64,000 nt of DNA from Manihot esculenta (Eukaryota; Streptophyta; Magnoliopsida; Malpighiales; Euphorbiaceae): assembly GCF_001659605.2 (NCBI RefSeq), contig NC_035164.2:17516000-17579999 (forward strand). The letters run 5' to 3'. Below are positions 1 to 11,886 of the stretch, piece after piece. Below the pieces are notes generated by a model that was not told the origin of the DNA, made no database searches, and saw only the letters and a program-made list of their open reading frames with translations. The translations under genes were made by a program, and so were the position numbers. Numbering within the stretch: position 1 is the stretch's first letter; the number at the start of each line of letters is the position of its first letter.

Positions 1-13
1 GGGATCCTGGCCG

Positions 14-98
14 TTTTTGCTCCAGGAGTTCTCTTTGTCTCAAGGAGGTCTTCTACCTCCAGGAGGTCTCTTTCTCTCAAGGAGGTCTTCTGGCATCT
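14..98. repeat. Short pyrimidine/GGAGGTCT tandem-like repeats
   Basis: Four imperfect copies of ctccaggag or caaggaggtct units alternate with ctcttt and cttct spacers immediately downstream of the Tat gag stop (minus sense). No coding function is evident. The rest of 1-239 is simple AT-rich spacer of the Tat element. Confidence 0.45.
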
Positions 99-239
99 GT
101 TCTTTTCTTTTCCTGAGAGAGTTAATACTCACAATAATAGAGTTAATCATTGCATTTATAAGATGGTGTTATTTCATGTTTTCATAGTACTCGAATTTCT
201 TTTCACAAATATTCTAAGGAAAATACCTCTCTAGCTTGT

Positions 240-1543
240 TCAACCTTTTGTTCCTCCAACGACCATGTTGATGGTTCCACTGGACCCATCATTCACCGGC
301 CCTGCTCCCACTCTTCTAAGTGTCTGCCCTGTTGGGTTTGGCTGAGGCCTTTGTTCTTCCGATTTCTTTATAAAGTTCTTGAGGTGTCCCCTCTTTATTA
401 GCCTCTCGATCTCAGCAATCAACTGGAAGCAGTTATTGGTATCGTGGCCGTGCGTGCAGTGGTACTGACAATATTTGTCAGGATCTCGCTGGTTTGATTC
501 CGTTTTCATAGGCTTGGGCCACTGGAGGAACTCCTTGTCCTGGATGGCCATGAGTACTTCGGCTTTAGAGGCATTGAGAGGGGTCAGTTTCTCTGGAACC
601 CACGGAGGGAGTGACCTCTGTTCTGAGACCCGAGGAGGGAGAGGTCTTTGGTCCCTTCGATCCCAGGGTTGTCTGTAAGGCTCAGGCCTCTTGTCATGCT
701 TTTTCTCGTGCCTCTCCGGCCCCCCTTCCTCCGGTGCTTTCCCCTTATCTGCCGCTCCCCTGGCGAACCTGCTCGTCACTAAGGCGTCATCCTGCCTTAT
801 GTATTTTTCAGCCCGCTTTATCAGCTCGGCCAGTGAGGTCGGAGGCTTCCTGCTTAATGAGCCAAAGAACTGGGCCGAGGTCGTCCCCTTCTGCATGGCT
901 TCTACAGCCCTTCCTTCGTCGAGCTCGGAAATTTGCAGGGCTTCCGTATTGAAACGAGCGACGTACTCCCTGAGCGATTCGTCTCTCCTCTGCCTGACCA
1001 TTTCCAGGTAACTCGTCTTCCTATCTGCAGGCACCCCGGCGATAAACCGGCTGATGAAGCGAGTGGCCAAATCTCCAAAGCTGCTAATACTTCCGGCCTC
1101 AAGGCTGTTGAACCATGCCCGTGCCGGCCCTGAGAGCGTCGTAGGGAATACCTTGCACATTAAGGCATCTGACAAAGTCTGCAACTCCATGAATGTCTTG
1201 TAGTTCAAGACGTGCTCCCGGGGGTTTCCAGCTCCATCGTACACGGCCATGGGCGGCATCATAAACTTCTTGGGAACGGTCTCCTATTGCACCCACTTCG
1301 AGAAGGGTGAAGAGGTGGGCAAGAGAGTTTGGTTCTGACCCTTCATTCCCAGCTCAGCTAAGAGCTGCTCTCTCATCTTTTGTAGTTTTTGGTCTACGCT
1401 CTCCTCCCCCTGTCTGGGTTTCTTCTCCTAGCGGCACTCCTCCTCCCATGTCTCGCTGCCCATTCTTCCGGTTGTTCCAGCAGAATAACTGTCGGCCCCA
1501 TCGTTCTCAATCATCTCTCTCATTCTCCTTCCGTGAACCCTGG
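240..1543 (-). pseudogene. gag: Tat-type gag, C-terminal two thirds (broken)
   Basis: Encodes the capsid/nucleocapsid precursor of a Ty3 element. The longest open part (1262-240, 340 codons) begins in the capsid domain around MMPPMAVYDG and runs through the retrotransposon-gag fold (FNSLEAGSISSFGDLATRF region). It ends with KYCQYHCTHGHDTNNCFQL, the C-x3-H-type knuckle usual in Tat-lineage gags. Upstream of residue 1 the frame continues (PFSKWVQ, stop, ETVPKKF) through an in-frame TAG near 1290, so the true N-terminus lies on the far side of element B at 26526. The protein would form virus-like particles in the cytoplasm; here it is dead. The protease expected next would be left of the window. 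Confidence 0.8.
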
Positions 1544-3832
1544 TGTAACGACCCAAAAATCAGACCGCTATTGGCCCTAGGATCCGGGTCGGCTTAAGGC
1601 CGCCGGGACCCGTAGCAAGCCTAACATGAAACTTGTATACCTGTTAAATCCTATACATGATCAACACATACATAACATATTTGAACTTTTCTCATTCAAT
1701 TTCCAAACTCAACCTGTGCATGCACAACTCATAATCATCATTCACCTTATTGGAGTTCTCAACTAGGCTCCAATGGGAAACATTCACTCATACATTGAGT
1801 TTGGTTTTCATAAATATCATTAAACCATTACATTTGAAAGATCATGTATTAAAAGGGATAAACCACATACTAGGGTCAAGCACCACTCTAAACCTCAATA
1901 ACATCATTACATTACATAATTATTCAATACCATTCATTACATTACAGAGCTGAACATTTCATTACAATATTTATCATGTCCACCATTAGCTATTACATAA
2001 CCATGACTTTACTCTAGCTGACCTCCTGGTCTAACCCGTACCTGCAAACCTGGGATTAAGGGAGTGGGGTGAGCTACTAGAGCCCAGTGAGCAGAATAAT
2101 AAAACATGGTATTTAAAACATATGATAACATGGAATGCATCACAGCACAAACAATTCACATCAAGGATGAACTTGTCACCATTTAACCCTCCATACAGTC
2201 TAATCATGCCAGGGGCGTAGTGCAGGCACGCCTGCACTTTCATAGCATAATATACATATCCAATAGTGCCGGGGGCGTAGTGCAGGCACGCCCGGACTTT
2301 CTCTTACATAGTGCCAGGGGCGTAGTGCAGGCACGCCTGGACTTCCATATCATATCATCATGTCATAACATATGAGGGCTAATGGATCATCCAACATTCA
2401 TCCACATCATCAATATAATATGCAATGCAAGCATCCTAATATATCTCATGGCATTCATGATGCGTGTATCATGCTAAAATTTCCATTATTTGCTTTGAAA
2501 CATAAAGAGTTATTCCACTCACCTCTGGCTAGCTCTGACAGACACTGAAGCAGCTGACTCACTGCTGGGGTCCTCGGTTCCTCGGGTCCGAACCTACACA
2601 GGTGGACTCAAATGAGGGACCAAACATACATAAGTATGATTCTAAGATACTCCCTAAAAATCCCCTAAAACACCTTAAAACAATCACAAAAATCATGCAA
2701 AGGAAGGCTGGACAAAGCACTTTCGACGGCAGGTTTGGCGACCAAAAGTCCCTCCAGAGCCGAAAGTCATGCACCTTCGGCGGCACTTTCGGCGGCCGAA
2801 GGTTCCTTCCAGAGACGAAACTCATGCATGTTCGGCGGCACCTTCGGCGGCCGAAACTCCCTTCCAGAGCCAAAAGTCCACTTTCAGGGGCAGGGTTCGG
2901 TAGCCAAAAGTTGGCATCCACAGGCAGGTTCGGCGGCCGAAAGTCCCTTCGGCTGCCGAACCTGAGTTCCTTCCAAGGGCAGAAACTCAGCCTCTAACAT
3001 GCACAAAGCCTCCCAACTCATTCGAACATGCATTTACCTATCCTACAACATGCAAACTCAAGCATACAAGCTCCTAGGGGTTCAAACTATCCTAAACCTC
3101 AACTTACAACACATCAAACACACATAAACATCATACATTGTACAATAACTCAATATAAACCCATGAACTCAAAAATAACCTAGCATGCATATCTACCCCA
3201 TAAATCTTCATGAAACTCGCTTAAAACATATAATGAGCTAAAGATCGACTCTTACCTTTTGAAGATCTAGAGAGAGTGTGACCTAACTTGGAGATTTGGG
3301 GAAGATGGGTTCCTGAGGTCTCCAAGCTTCACAACTTCGATCTAAGCTCGAAATCTTCAAAACCAAGTTAAAATCCATAAGAAATCATGAAAACTCGAAG
3401 GAAGAAGCTCAAAATCAACAAGGGACAGCGGAGAGCTCATCTTGGCCGAAAATGGGGAGAAAAGCTCGCCCATTCGGACATGGGGACCCTTTTATAGGTG
3501 GCTGGCCAGGCCACTTTCGGGGGCCTAACGTGCCTCCGCATGCATGCCATGTTCGGCGGCTGAACATAAGGTTCGGCGGCCGAACCTGGACTTCCCTCAC
3601 TTATGCCTTCGGGGGCCTAAAGCACTCCCGAAGCGCATGCACGTTCGGCGGCCGAACCTGAATCTTCCTTCAAGGCTATTTTCATTCAAAACTCAATTTC
3701 CTTTTTACTTAAAATCATAAAATACATTAAATCATTTCATAAAACATGATTTTACCCTTCTAGAAGTTTTCGACATCCGAGATTCCACCGGACGGTAGGA
3801 ATTCCGATACCGGAGTCTAGCCGGGTATTACA
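1544..3832 (-). repeat. 3' LTR of element B
   Basis: 2289-bp LTR, sense strand minus, starting TGTAATACCCGGCTAGACTCC at 3832 and ending GTCGTTACA at 1544. It contains a TATA motif (plus-strand ttttatag near 3490), many TTCGGCGGCCGAA palindromes (2720-2960, 3550-3660) and three copies of a block containing GCGTAGTGCAGGCACGCC (2210-2345). Relative to the 5' copy it lacks about 24 bp near 2424, between direct repeats aatgcaa. Long LTRs are typical of the Tekay/Del lineage. Confidence 0.93.
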
Positions 3833-3869
3833 TTCTTCCCCCCTTAAGAACATTCATCCCCGAATGTTC
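3833..3869 (-). promoter_or_regulatory. PPT and conserved hairpin upstream of B 3' LTR
   Basis: The plus strand reads ttcttcccccccttaag directly after the LTR, so the sense strand has an A/G-rich tract expected to prime plus-strand DNA synthesis. Just beyond it gaacattc and gaatgttc form an 8-bp inverted repeat around atcccc. The same arrangement precedes the 3' LTRs of E (62441-62474) and G (about 47618-47649). Confidence 0.8.
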
Positions 3870-3929
3870 ACCAAACAAACATGGCATAGCATAAAACATA
3901 AACACACAACAAAACACATAACACTTACT

Positions 3930-6900
3930 TTAAAAGAGATGAGGATATTGCTGGAGCATGGACTCCCGTGTCTCCCAGGTACACTCCTCAATGTTGTGGT
4001 GATTCCAAAGGACTTTCACCATCGGGATTTTCTTATTTCTTAGCTTTATGATCTGGGTGTTAAGGATCCGTACTGGCTGCTCAACATAGGTCAGATCTTC
4101 TTGGATCTCCACATCAGGCTCACTAAGAACCTTGCTCGGATCTGACACGAACTTTCTTAACATGGAAACATGGAAAACCGGATGGATTCTTCTCATTGAA
4201 GCAGGCAAGTCCAGCTTGTACGATACATTCCCAATCTTTTGCAAGATTTCAAAGGGTCCGATGTACCGTGGAGTTAGCTTACCCTTCTTCCCAAACCGAA
4301 TCACCCCTTTCATTGGAGACACCTTGAGCAATACCAAATCCCCCTCCTGAAACTCTACTTGCCTTCTGCGGATATCTGCATAACTCTTTTGTCTGCTTGC
4401 AGCAGTCTTGATCCTTTCTTTGATTACGGGTACCACTCTGCTGGTGATCTCTACAAGCTCAGGCCTTGCCAAGGCCCTTTCTCCAACTTCTTCCCAGCAA
4501 ACAGGTGACCTGCACTTCCTTCCATACAAAGCCTCATATGGGGCCATCCTTATGCTAGCGTGATGGCTGTTATTGTAGGCAAACTCCACCAGAGGTAGAT
4601 GCTGCCTCCAAGAACCGCCAAAATCTAGCACACACATTCTAAGCATATCCTCTATTGTCTGGATGGTCCTCTCTGACTGTCCGTCCGTCTGTGGATGGAA
4701 AGCAGTGCTAAAATCCAACCTGGTACCCATAGCATTTTGCAGACTCCGCCAAAACCTGGAGGTGAACTGGGGTCCTCTATCAGACACTATTGAAATAGGA
4801 ACCCCATGCAATATGACAATCTCATCAACATACACCTGCGCCAACTTGTCCACAGAATAGCCACTCCTGACAGGGATGAAGTGAGCAGATTTGGTCAGTC
4901 TGTCCACAATCACCCATATGGAGTCCAATCTGTTGGACGATGCCGGTAACCCCACCACGAAGTCCATAGCAATATTCTCCCATTTCCACTCTGGAATAGG
5001 TAGTGGGTTAAGCATTCCAGCCGGCTTCTAATGTTCCAGCTTCACCCTCTGACATATTTCGCAGGCTGACACGAACTGTGCCACTTCTCTCTTCATCGCT
5101 GGCCACCAATAAACTCTCTTCAAATCTTGATACATCTTGGTGGCTCCAGGGTGAACACTGTATCTGGCATTATGAGCCTCTCTCATAATGTCTCCCTTTA
5201 GCCCTACGTCATCTGGTACACATAATCTGCTCCCATAGCGGAGGATCCTCTTGCTGTCAAATCTGAACTCTTCGTTCTTGCCTGACTGAACAGTCCTGGG
5301 AATCTTCACTAATTCTGGGTCCTCGTGCTGTTTCTAAGCCACCTGTTCCAGAAACACGGGTGCCACTCTCATCTGAGCTATTAAAGCACCTGTACCAGAC
5401 AACTCCAACTGTAGACCTTCATTAATGAGCTTATGGAACTCCTTCACCACTGGTCTTCTTTCTGCTGAAATATGGGACAAACTGCCAAGTGATTTCCGGC
5501 TCAAGGCGTCTGCCACAACATTCACCTTACCCGGATGGTACTGAATCTTGCAATCGTAGTCAGTAAGCAGTTCTACCAATCTCGTTTGCCTCAGATTTAA
5601 CTCTCTCTGACTCAAGATGTACTGCAGGCTTTTATGATCTGTGAAGATCTCACATTTTGCCCATAAAGGTAATGCCTCCACATCTTGAGTACAAAGACTA
5701 TCGCTGCCATCTCAAGGTCATGTGTAGGGTAATTCAACTCGTGCTTCTTCAGCTGCCTAGAAGCATAAGCAATCACCCTTTCATTCTGCATTAGCACACA
5801 ACCCAGTCCTACATGGGACGCATCACAATACACTGAAAAGTCTTCATTACTAGATGGCAGAGCTAACACTGGTGCTGAAGTCAACCTCTTCTTTAGCTCC
5901 TCAAAGCTCTCCTCACACTAGTCAGTCCACACAAACCTCTGGTTTTTCTTAGTCAGTCTAGTCATGGGAGCTGCAATTTTTGAGAAGTCCTGAACGAACC
6001 TCCTGTAGTAACCTGCTAAACCCAAAAAGCTCTTGATCTCTGTCACTGTAGTGGGTCTAGGCCAGTTTGCTACAGCTTCCACTTTCTTGGGGTCTACCTC
6101 GATTCCATTTTCTGACACCACATGCCCCAAGAATGAAATGCTCCTCAGCCAGAACTCACATTTGGAGAACTTGGCATACAAGCCCTGTTCCCTCAAAGTC
6201 TGCAGAACTAACCTCAGATGATGGGCATGCTCCTCTGCATTCCTGGAATACACTAAGATATCATCTATGAAGACAATAACGAAGTGATCCAGGTATTGAC
6301 TGAAAACTCTGTTCATGAGATCCATGAATGCTGCAGGGAATTGGTTAACCCGAACGGCATCACAAGGAACTCATAGTGCCCATATCTGGTCCTGAATGCT
6401 GTCTTCGGCACATCCTCTTCTCTTATCCTCAGCTGATGGTACCCAGATCTCAGATCTATCTTGGAGAAACAACCTGCTCCTGCTAGCTGGTCGAATAGAT
6501 CGTCGATCCTTGGCAACAGGTACTTATTCTTGGTAATGACCTTGTTCAACTGCCTGTAGTCGATACAAAGTCTAAGGGATCCATCTTTCTTTTTCACGAA
6601 CAGCACTGGAGCACCTCAAGGTGAGGTACTCGGTCGGATGAAGCCCTTATTTACCAACTCTTGCAACTGCTCCTTAAGCTCTTTCAGTTCAGCTGGTGCC
6701 ATCCTGTAGGGAGGGATAGAGATCGGTCTGGTTTCAGGCATCAATTCAATTTCAAACTCTATCTCCCTAGCAGGTGGTAAACCTGATAGCTCGTCTGGGA
6801 ACACATCTAAAAACTCACTGACCACGGGCACTGAGGCGGGCTCTCTGACATGACTATCCAGCTCTCTCACATGAGCTAGAAAACCCGGACAACCCCTCCT

Positions 6901-7613
6901 GAGTAGCCTACGAGCCTGTAGGGCTGATATCAAACCTCTAGGTGTACCCCTCCTGTCTCCTCTGAAGACAACCTCTGACCCATCCTGACATCTAAACATG
7001 ACTACCTTGTCTCTGCAATCCAAGGTAGCACCATGGGTAGATAGCAAATCCATCCCTAGAATGACGTCAAAATCTGTCAAATCTAGAACCACAAGGTCGG
7101 CGGAAAGGCACCTTCCCTCAACAAAAACTGGACTACACTGGCAGACTGACTCTGCCACTGATGGGTCACACTTGGGTCCACTGACCCATAGGGGACACTC
7201 TAACCCAGAGACCATCAATCCCAACCTCTCGATGGCTCTCGGTGCAATGAAAGAATGCGATGCACCAGGGTCCATTAATGCATACACATCTGAACAACCA
7301 ATGATGAGATTACCTGACACCACGGTGTTGGATGTGTTCGCCTCCTGCTGAGTCATAGTGAAGATCCGTGCTGGAGCTGATGGACCTTCACCTCTGAAAC
7401 CTGCTGAAGAAGAGGCTGCCCCTCTCCCTCGGCCTCTGCCACTAGCTTGAGTCGCGGCTGGAGCTACTGGTTGAGCCACACTACCAGAAGCTGTCTGCTA
7501 AGACTGTGCTTCAAAAGCTGCCCTAGGACACTCTTGTGCCATGTGTCCCTCCTGCCCACATCTGAAGCAGGCTGTCGTTCCAACCAGACATACTCCTTTG
7601 TGCAGCTTCCCAC
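3930..7613 (-). pseudogene. pol: Element B pol: protease, RT, RNase H, integrase, chromodomain (multiple stops and frameshifts)
   Basis: Homologous throughout to pol of element E. On the minus strand: end of the gag zinc knuckle (7613 down), protease with [10 protein letters not shown] (about 7280), RT with YRQLNK and YHQLRI (6600-6400), the FIDDILVYS catalytic box (about 6260), RNase H (5884-5500), integrase HHCC finger (5200-5040), integrase core with SDRGPQFTS and [10 protein letters not shown] (4860-4640), and a chromodomain-like C-terminus ending YPHLF at 3930. Compared with E, stops lie at 7498, 6616, 5918, 5334 and 5028; single-base deletions shift the frame near 6330 and 5650. Four of these five stops are CAG to TAG and one is TGG to TGA. 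Non-functional. Confidence 0.92.
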
Positions 7614-8969
7614 TGTAATACCCGGCTAGAGTCCGGCATCGGAATTCTGCTTTCCGGTGGAATCCGGGATGTCGAAAGTCGCTAGACGGGTTAGATTTAT
7701 GTTTTTCTATAATGTTTTACTATGTTCATCAAGTTTATTGCATAAGGAAATGAGTTTTTGAGTGAAATGACCCAAGGCAGAAAAGCCAGGTTCGGCCGCC
7801 GAAGTTGAGGTTCGGCCGCCGAACATGCATGGCTTTCGGTTTCACGTGTGGCCGCCGAAGGTGGTCTGGCCAGCCACCTATAAATGGCCCTCAGTCGGTT
7901 GAAGCGGTGAGAACACCGTTTCTTTTGTCTTCTGAGGTGAGATCCTGCCCTTGGTGAGTCTTTCTTCATGTTTTCATTAAATCATGCAAAGATTTGATTA
8001 GTTTTCATGATTATTTGAAGGTTTTAAGCTAAACACTCAAAGTTTTGAAGTTTGGAGAGTTTGAAGGCAAGTTGCTCCAAAACTCCACGTTAGGATCCTT
8101 CATCTACTTGTTTCCACGAGGTAAGTGAAGATCCTGAGCTTGTTTTTATGTTTTCTGAAGGTTTTATGGGGTTTGATGGAGAGAGTTGCATGAATAGGGT
8201 TTTTGAGAGTTTTTGATGATTTATGTGTACAGCTTGTTTTTGTGTTGTTTGTGTTGTGTGTTTGGGGTTGTTAGCTAGTTTTTGACCCCTTTGAGCATAT
8301 ACATGAGTGTATGCAAGTGGAGGAAGTGAGGTGTTTAAGTTGGAGAGGGTTTTGTGCATTTGGCGAGAGGCAGGGCAAGTTTCTGCCCTGCTGATGAACT
8401 CAGGTTCGGCCGCCGAAGGTACATTCGGCCGCCGAACCCCTGAAGAGGTGTGAGGAGATGGCTTCGGCTGCCCAAGCTTGCCCCCGAGCTTTTGGACTTT
8501 CGGCTCTGGAGGGAAGTTCGGCCGCCGAAGGTGCCGCCGAAGGTTAGAGACTTTCGTCTCTGGAGTGCCTTTTGGCCCCCGAAACTTGCCCTCGAAAGGG
8601 TTCGGCAGCCGAAAGTGGAAGTTCGGCCGCCGAAGGTGCTTGAGTTTCGTCTCTGGAGAGGACTTTCGGCCGCCGAACCTGCCGCCGAAAGTGTCCTGTC
8701 CAGCTTTCCTTTTGCATGCTTTGCATGGATGTTAGAATGAGTTTAAGGGGATTCTTGGGGAGTTTCATAGAGGTATTCATGAGCTAGTTTGGTCCCTCAT
8801 TTGAGTCCATCTGTATAGGTACAGACCAGAGGAACCAGAGAGAGCAGCAGTGAGTCCTGTGCCAGAGATTGTCAGAGCCTGCAGAGTCAGTCCAGTTAGC
8901 CAGAGGTGAGTGGAACTAAACTTAACTCTTTTAACTGCACAATGGAATGTTTTAGCATATCTCATGCAT

Positions 8970-10876
8970 TGACAGAACGGTTGTCGAGGCCGGTCAAAAA
9001 TAATACAATTCAATTATCAACAATATAAATACTGTAGATAGTGGTGAAAGGATCGAATCCACAGGGAATTGATACTTACCTATCTTTCTTGTCAAGACCA
9101 AACAAACAAACTGAAAATAAAAATAAAGTGCAAGTAAAGTAAAAAGGGGGGTTTTGAGATTGGTTTGATTAAACTAATGATGAAAGCAATAAAGAAAAGC
9201 AAATAATAAAATAAAGAGAAAACAAATATGAGAAAAGCTCTAGTTGAAGATTCAGATTCACTTTAGTTGATGGGATTGATCATTGACTCATATATTCCTT
9301 TGCTTGATTCAATAAATTGGCCATGGAGATTGAAGAAGCTTCTCACATCCATTATCTCTCTTTTAGATTAAATCAATTAGGGAAAGTCCTCCAATTAATT
9401 ACTAATTAACAATTGTCAAAGAACGTCTTTGAGCCTCAGGCCTTTTACAAAAGTCAATCGCATAAAGAAATAGAGAGAACCAATTCTAGTCACCCATATG
9501 CATGGAGATAACACTAGATCATGCAATTCCTTGGCTTTTACACCAAGTGTTCTTATATTTGAGCAATCCAAGCAATTACGGACTTAAGATTATTATCCAA
9601 ACTAACAATATATTACCTTGCAATCAAGAATCAGTGTAGATCCAAACAACAAAGCAATAATATCATAAAGCATGAAATACATGAATATTGAAAAGCAAAA
9701 GGTAAAACAATGAATGTCCAAGTCTCTCAATCCAAATTACAACCAAAGCTTCACTTGTTCTTCAACTAGAAAAAAGGTTTCAGCCACTCATGGCTGAAAC
9801 AAAAACTAAAAATAAAGAAAGGAAGAAAAAGAGAAGATGTCACTTGCAATCCCGTAGGTGTCTCCCAAGGGGAGTGTAAAGACCATGTAGAGGCTTCTTA
9901 TGTGGCTTTTTATAGTTGAAAAGTGTTGCCCTAGGTCATACTTACTGCCCAAGAGGTATTTTCTGCCCAAGATGTGTCTGAAAAGGAAAGAATCGCGCTT
10001 TTCGGCTTCAGAAGGAAGGCTGCGCGAAAATGCACTGCGAAAGGAAGTTGATGCGCGCGGTTTGGTCTCAGAAAGGGAAGGAGGCGCAGATTATGCTTCC
10101 TAAATAAGTTTAGATGCTGACCTTGCTTCCTAATTAGTGTAGAGGCTGCCCATATTGTTGCAGAAGAGGAAAGAATCGGACTGCAAGGCTTCAGAAGGAA
10201 GTTGGCGCGCAGATTGCTTTCAGAATAGGAAAGGAGCGTACCTTGTGCTTGAAAGGAGGAAAGAATCATGCATTAATGCTTCCAGAAGAGGAAGAAGTCG
10301 TGGCTGGAGCTTTAGAAGGAAAGAGACATGTTCCAAGGCTTTCAGAAGAGGAATGACGCGCGGATTGGTCTCCAGAAGGCAGGTGGCGTGCGCATGGATG
10401 CCTAAATTGGAAGATTTGACTCCTGCAGTATGTGCACATCTTTTGAACAAGGAAAGAAAAATCTGCGATTTGAATTTCAAATAATCTTCTGACTGAGCTT
10501 TCCTTATTTGCTTTTGCTTCTGTACTTTCCTCATTTGAAGACTTTCCTTTTTGGCTTCATGTTCTAAATAAGGCAGGAAAGATTTTGCAGTTCAAATTTC
10601 GAACAGTTTGCTAACTGTGCTTTCTGACTCTTTCCTTATTTGGCACTTTCCATATATGAAACTTTCCTTATTTGGAACTTTCCATATATGAAAACTTTCC
10701 TTTTCTGGAACTTTCCATATTTGGCACTTTTTTGGCAGTTTTAAGCGCATTTTCTCCAGAATGTCCTTTCACACCTAGTTTCTGCAAAACATGAACAAAA
10801 CAACCAAATTAGGCAGAAAAGGTGCAAATAAACATCATTAAGAACATTATAATATGGCCTAAAATGCGCTCTATCA
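8970..10876 (-). repeat. 3' LTR of element A
   Basis: 1907-bp LTR; sense strand minus. Contains repetitive purine-rich stretches (CAGAAGAGGAAAGAATC-like, 9980-10380) with several GCGCGC sites, and four ACTTTCC...TATATG/TATTTG repeats at 10640-10735. Short overlapping ORFs on both strands are by-products of this repetition and are duplicated in the other LTR; I do not regard them as genes. Confidence 0.92.
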
Positions 10877-10894
10877 AATACCCCCACACCTAAC
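10877..10894 (-). promoter_or_regulatory. PPT of element A
   Basis: The plus strand aatacccccacacctaac gives a sense-strand TTAGGTGTGGGGGTATT directly abutting the 3' LTR, the expected place and composition for a polypurine tract. Identical in its core to the PPT of the Athila-like element at 29161-29176. Confidence 0.8.
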
Positions 10895-11770
10895 CTTTTG
10901 CTTGTCCTCAAGCAAACAAACACAGTTGAACAAACTCTCTTCACTTTGATCCTTTATGTCCACTTAAGCTCTTACTCTAGACCCCTATTTTGAAGCATTG
11001 CAATAAAGAATATATGCATCAAGGTTACTTACCTCTTTCCTTGTTTCCCTTTACTTACCATGGCTAGGATTGGTTTTCCTCAAGAGAGACCATGCACATT
11101 ATATATTAAGACTTTTTCTAGCTTTTGGTGTGACTTGCCCTTACCTTGAAGTACTTTATTCAGGCTTTTGCACTTTAGATCTTGCTTGGAAAGGTCACCA
11201 ACCTATTTTTGATGTACTTTTAGATCTTTCAGTGGGTCACCTATCCAAGTGGCTATTTAGCCTTGTTCATAGTCTTTTGACCATTGGAACAATTTTCTCC
11301 ATTTTTTTTTTTTGTGCTTTTGAGGGCTTTGCCTTTGCTGAATTTTCTTTCTCTCAATGATTTGGGCAAATCAACACCTATTGCTAAATCAAGTCATGTT
11401 AAGTTCATTCACACAATTTCATTTTTGTCATCTTCAATCGAGGGTCATCAGTATATTTTTCACCATTGGTAAGCTCCAAGATTCAATTCAAAAAGCAATT
11501 TCCAAACATGAATACATCTTATTGCAATTGATTCAACATAGGTTTAAAGAGTCATTACATCAATGGGGTCATGGAAAGAAAGTTCATCCAACATAGTTCA
11601 TCAGTTTGAGTAAAGCAAATAAAAAGAAGATTGTGGATGATCAAACACAAACTGAAAGGAAAACTGAAAAGAAAACGCAAACTGAAAGCAAAAAAACTGA
11701 AAGGAAAATGCAAACTGAAAGGAAAAATGTGTCTAAAGCAAAAAAAAAATTAAAAATTTCAGAGATCCGC

Positions 11771-11784
11771 ACCCCCACACCTAA
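11771..11784 (-). promoter_or_regulatory. Second PPT-like tract inside element A
   Basis: acccccacacctaa repeats the PPT core 894 bp further inside the element. It is followed, as at the terminal PPT, by a ttgtcctcaa block (11793-11802). A matching second copy exists in the Athila-like element (30102-30115). Confidence 0.55.
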
Positions 11785-11886
11785 ATCATGCATTGTCCTC
11801 AATGTATAGCAAACATAAAAGAACAAAGGAAACTGAGTACTCCCCTGGTGTGGTGTTGTATGGTGTGATCCACTTGGTAAGTTGCC

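Noticed and set aside
2559..2997. Overlapping ORFs with SAAEGSF/FGGTFGG-type repeats in Tekay LTRs (also 8450-8780, 22891-23365, 54982-55302, 55499-55947, 62646-63608)
   Set aside because: These are translations of the TTCGGCGGCCGAA palindrome on both strands, not proteins.
9900..10534. ORFs of 67-112 codons on both strands in the LTRs of A (repeated at 14176-14810)
   Set aside because: They overlap each other on both strands, are duplicated only because the LTR is duplicated, and consist of translated purine-rich repeats; no domain or codon signal.
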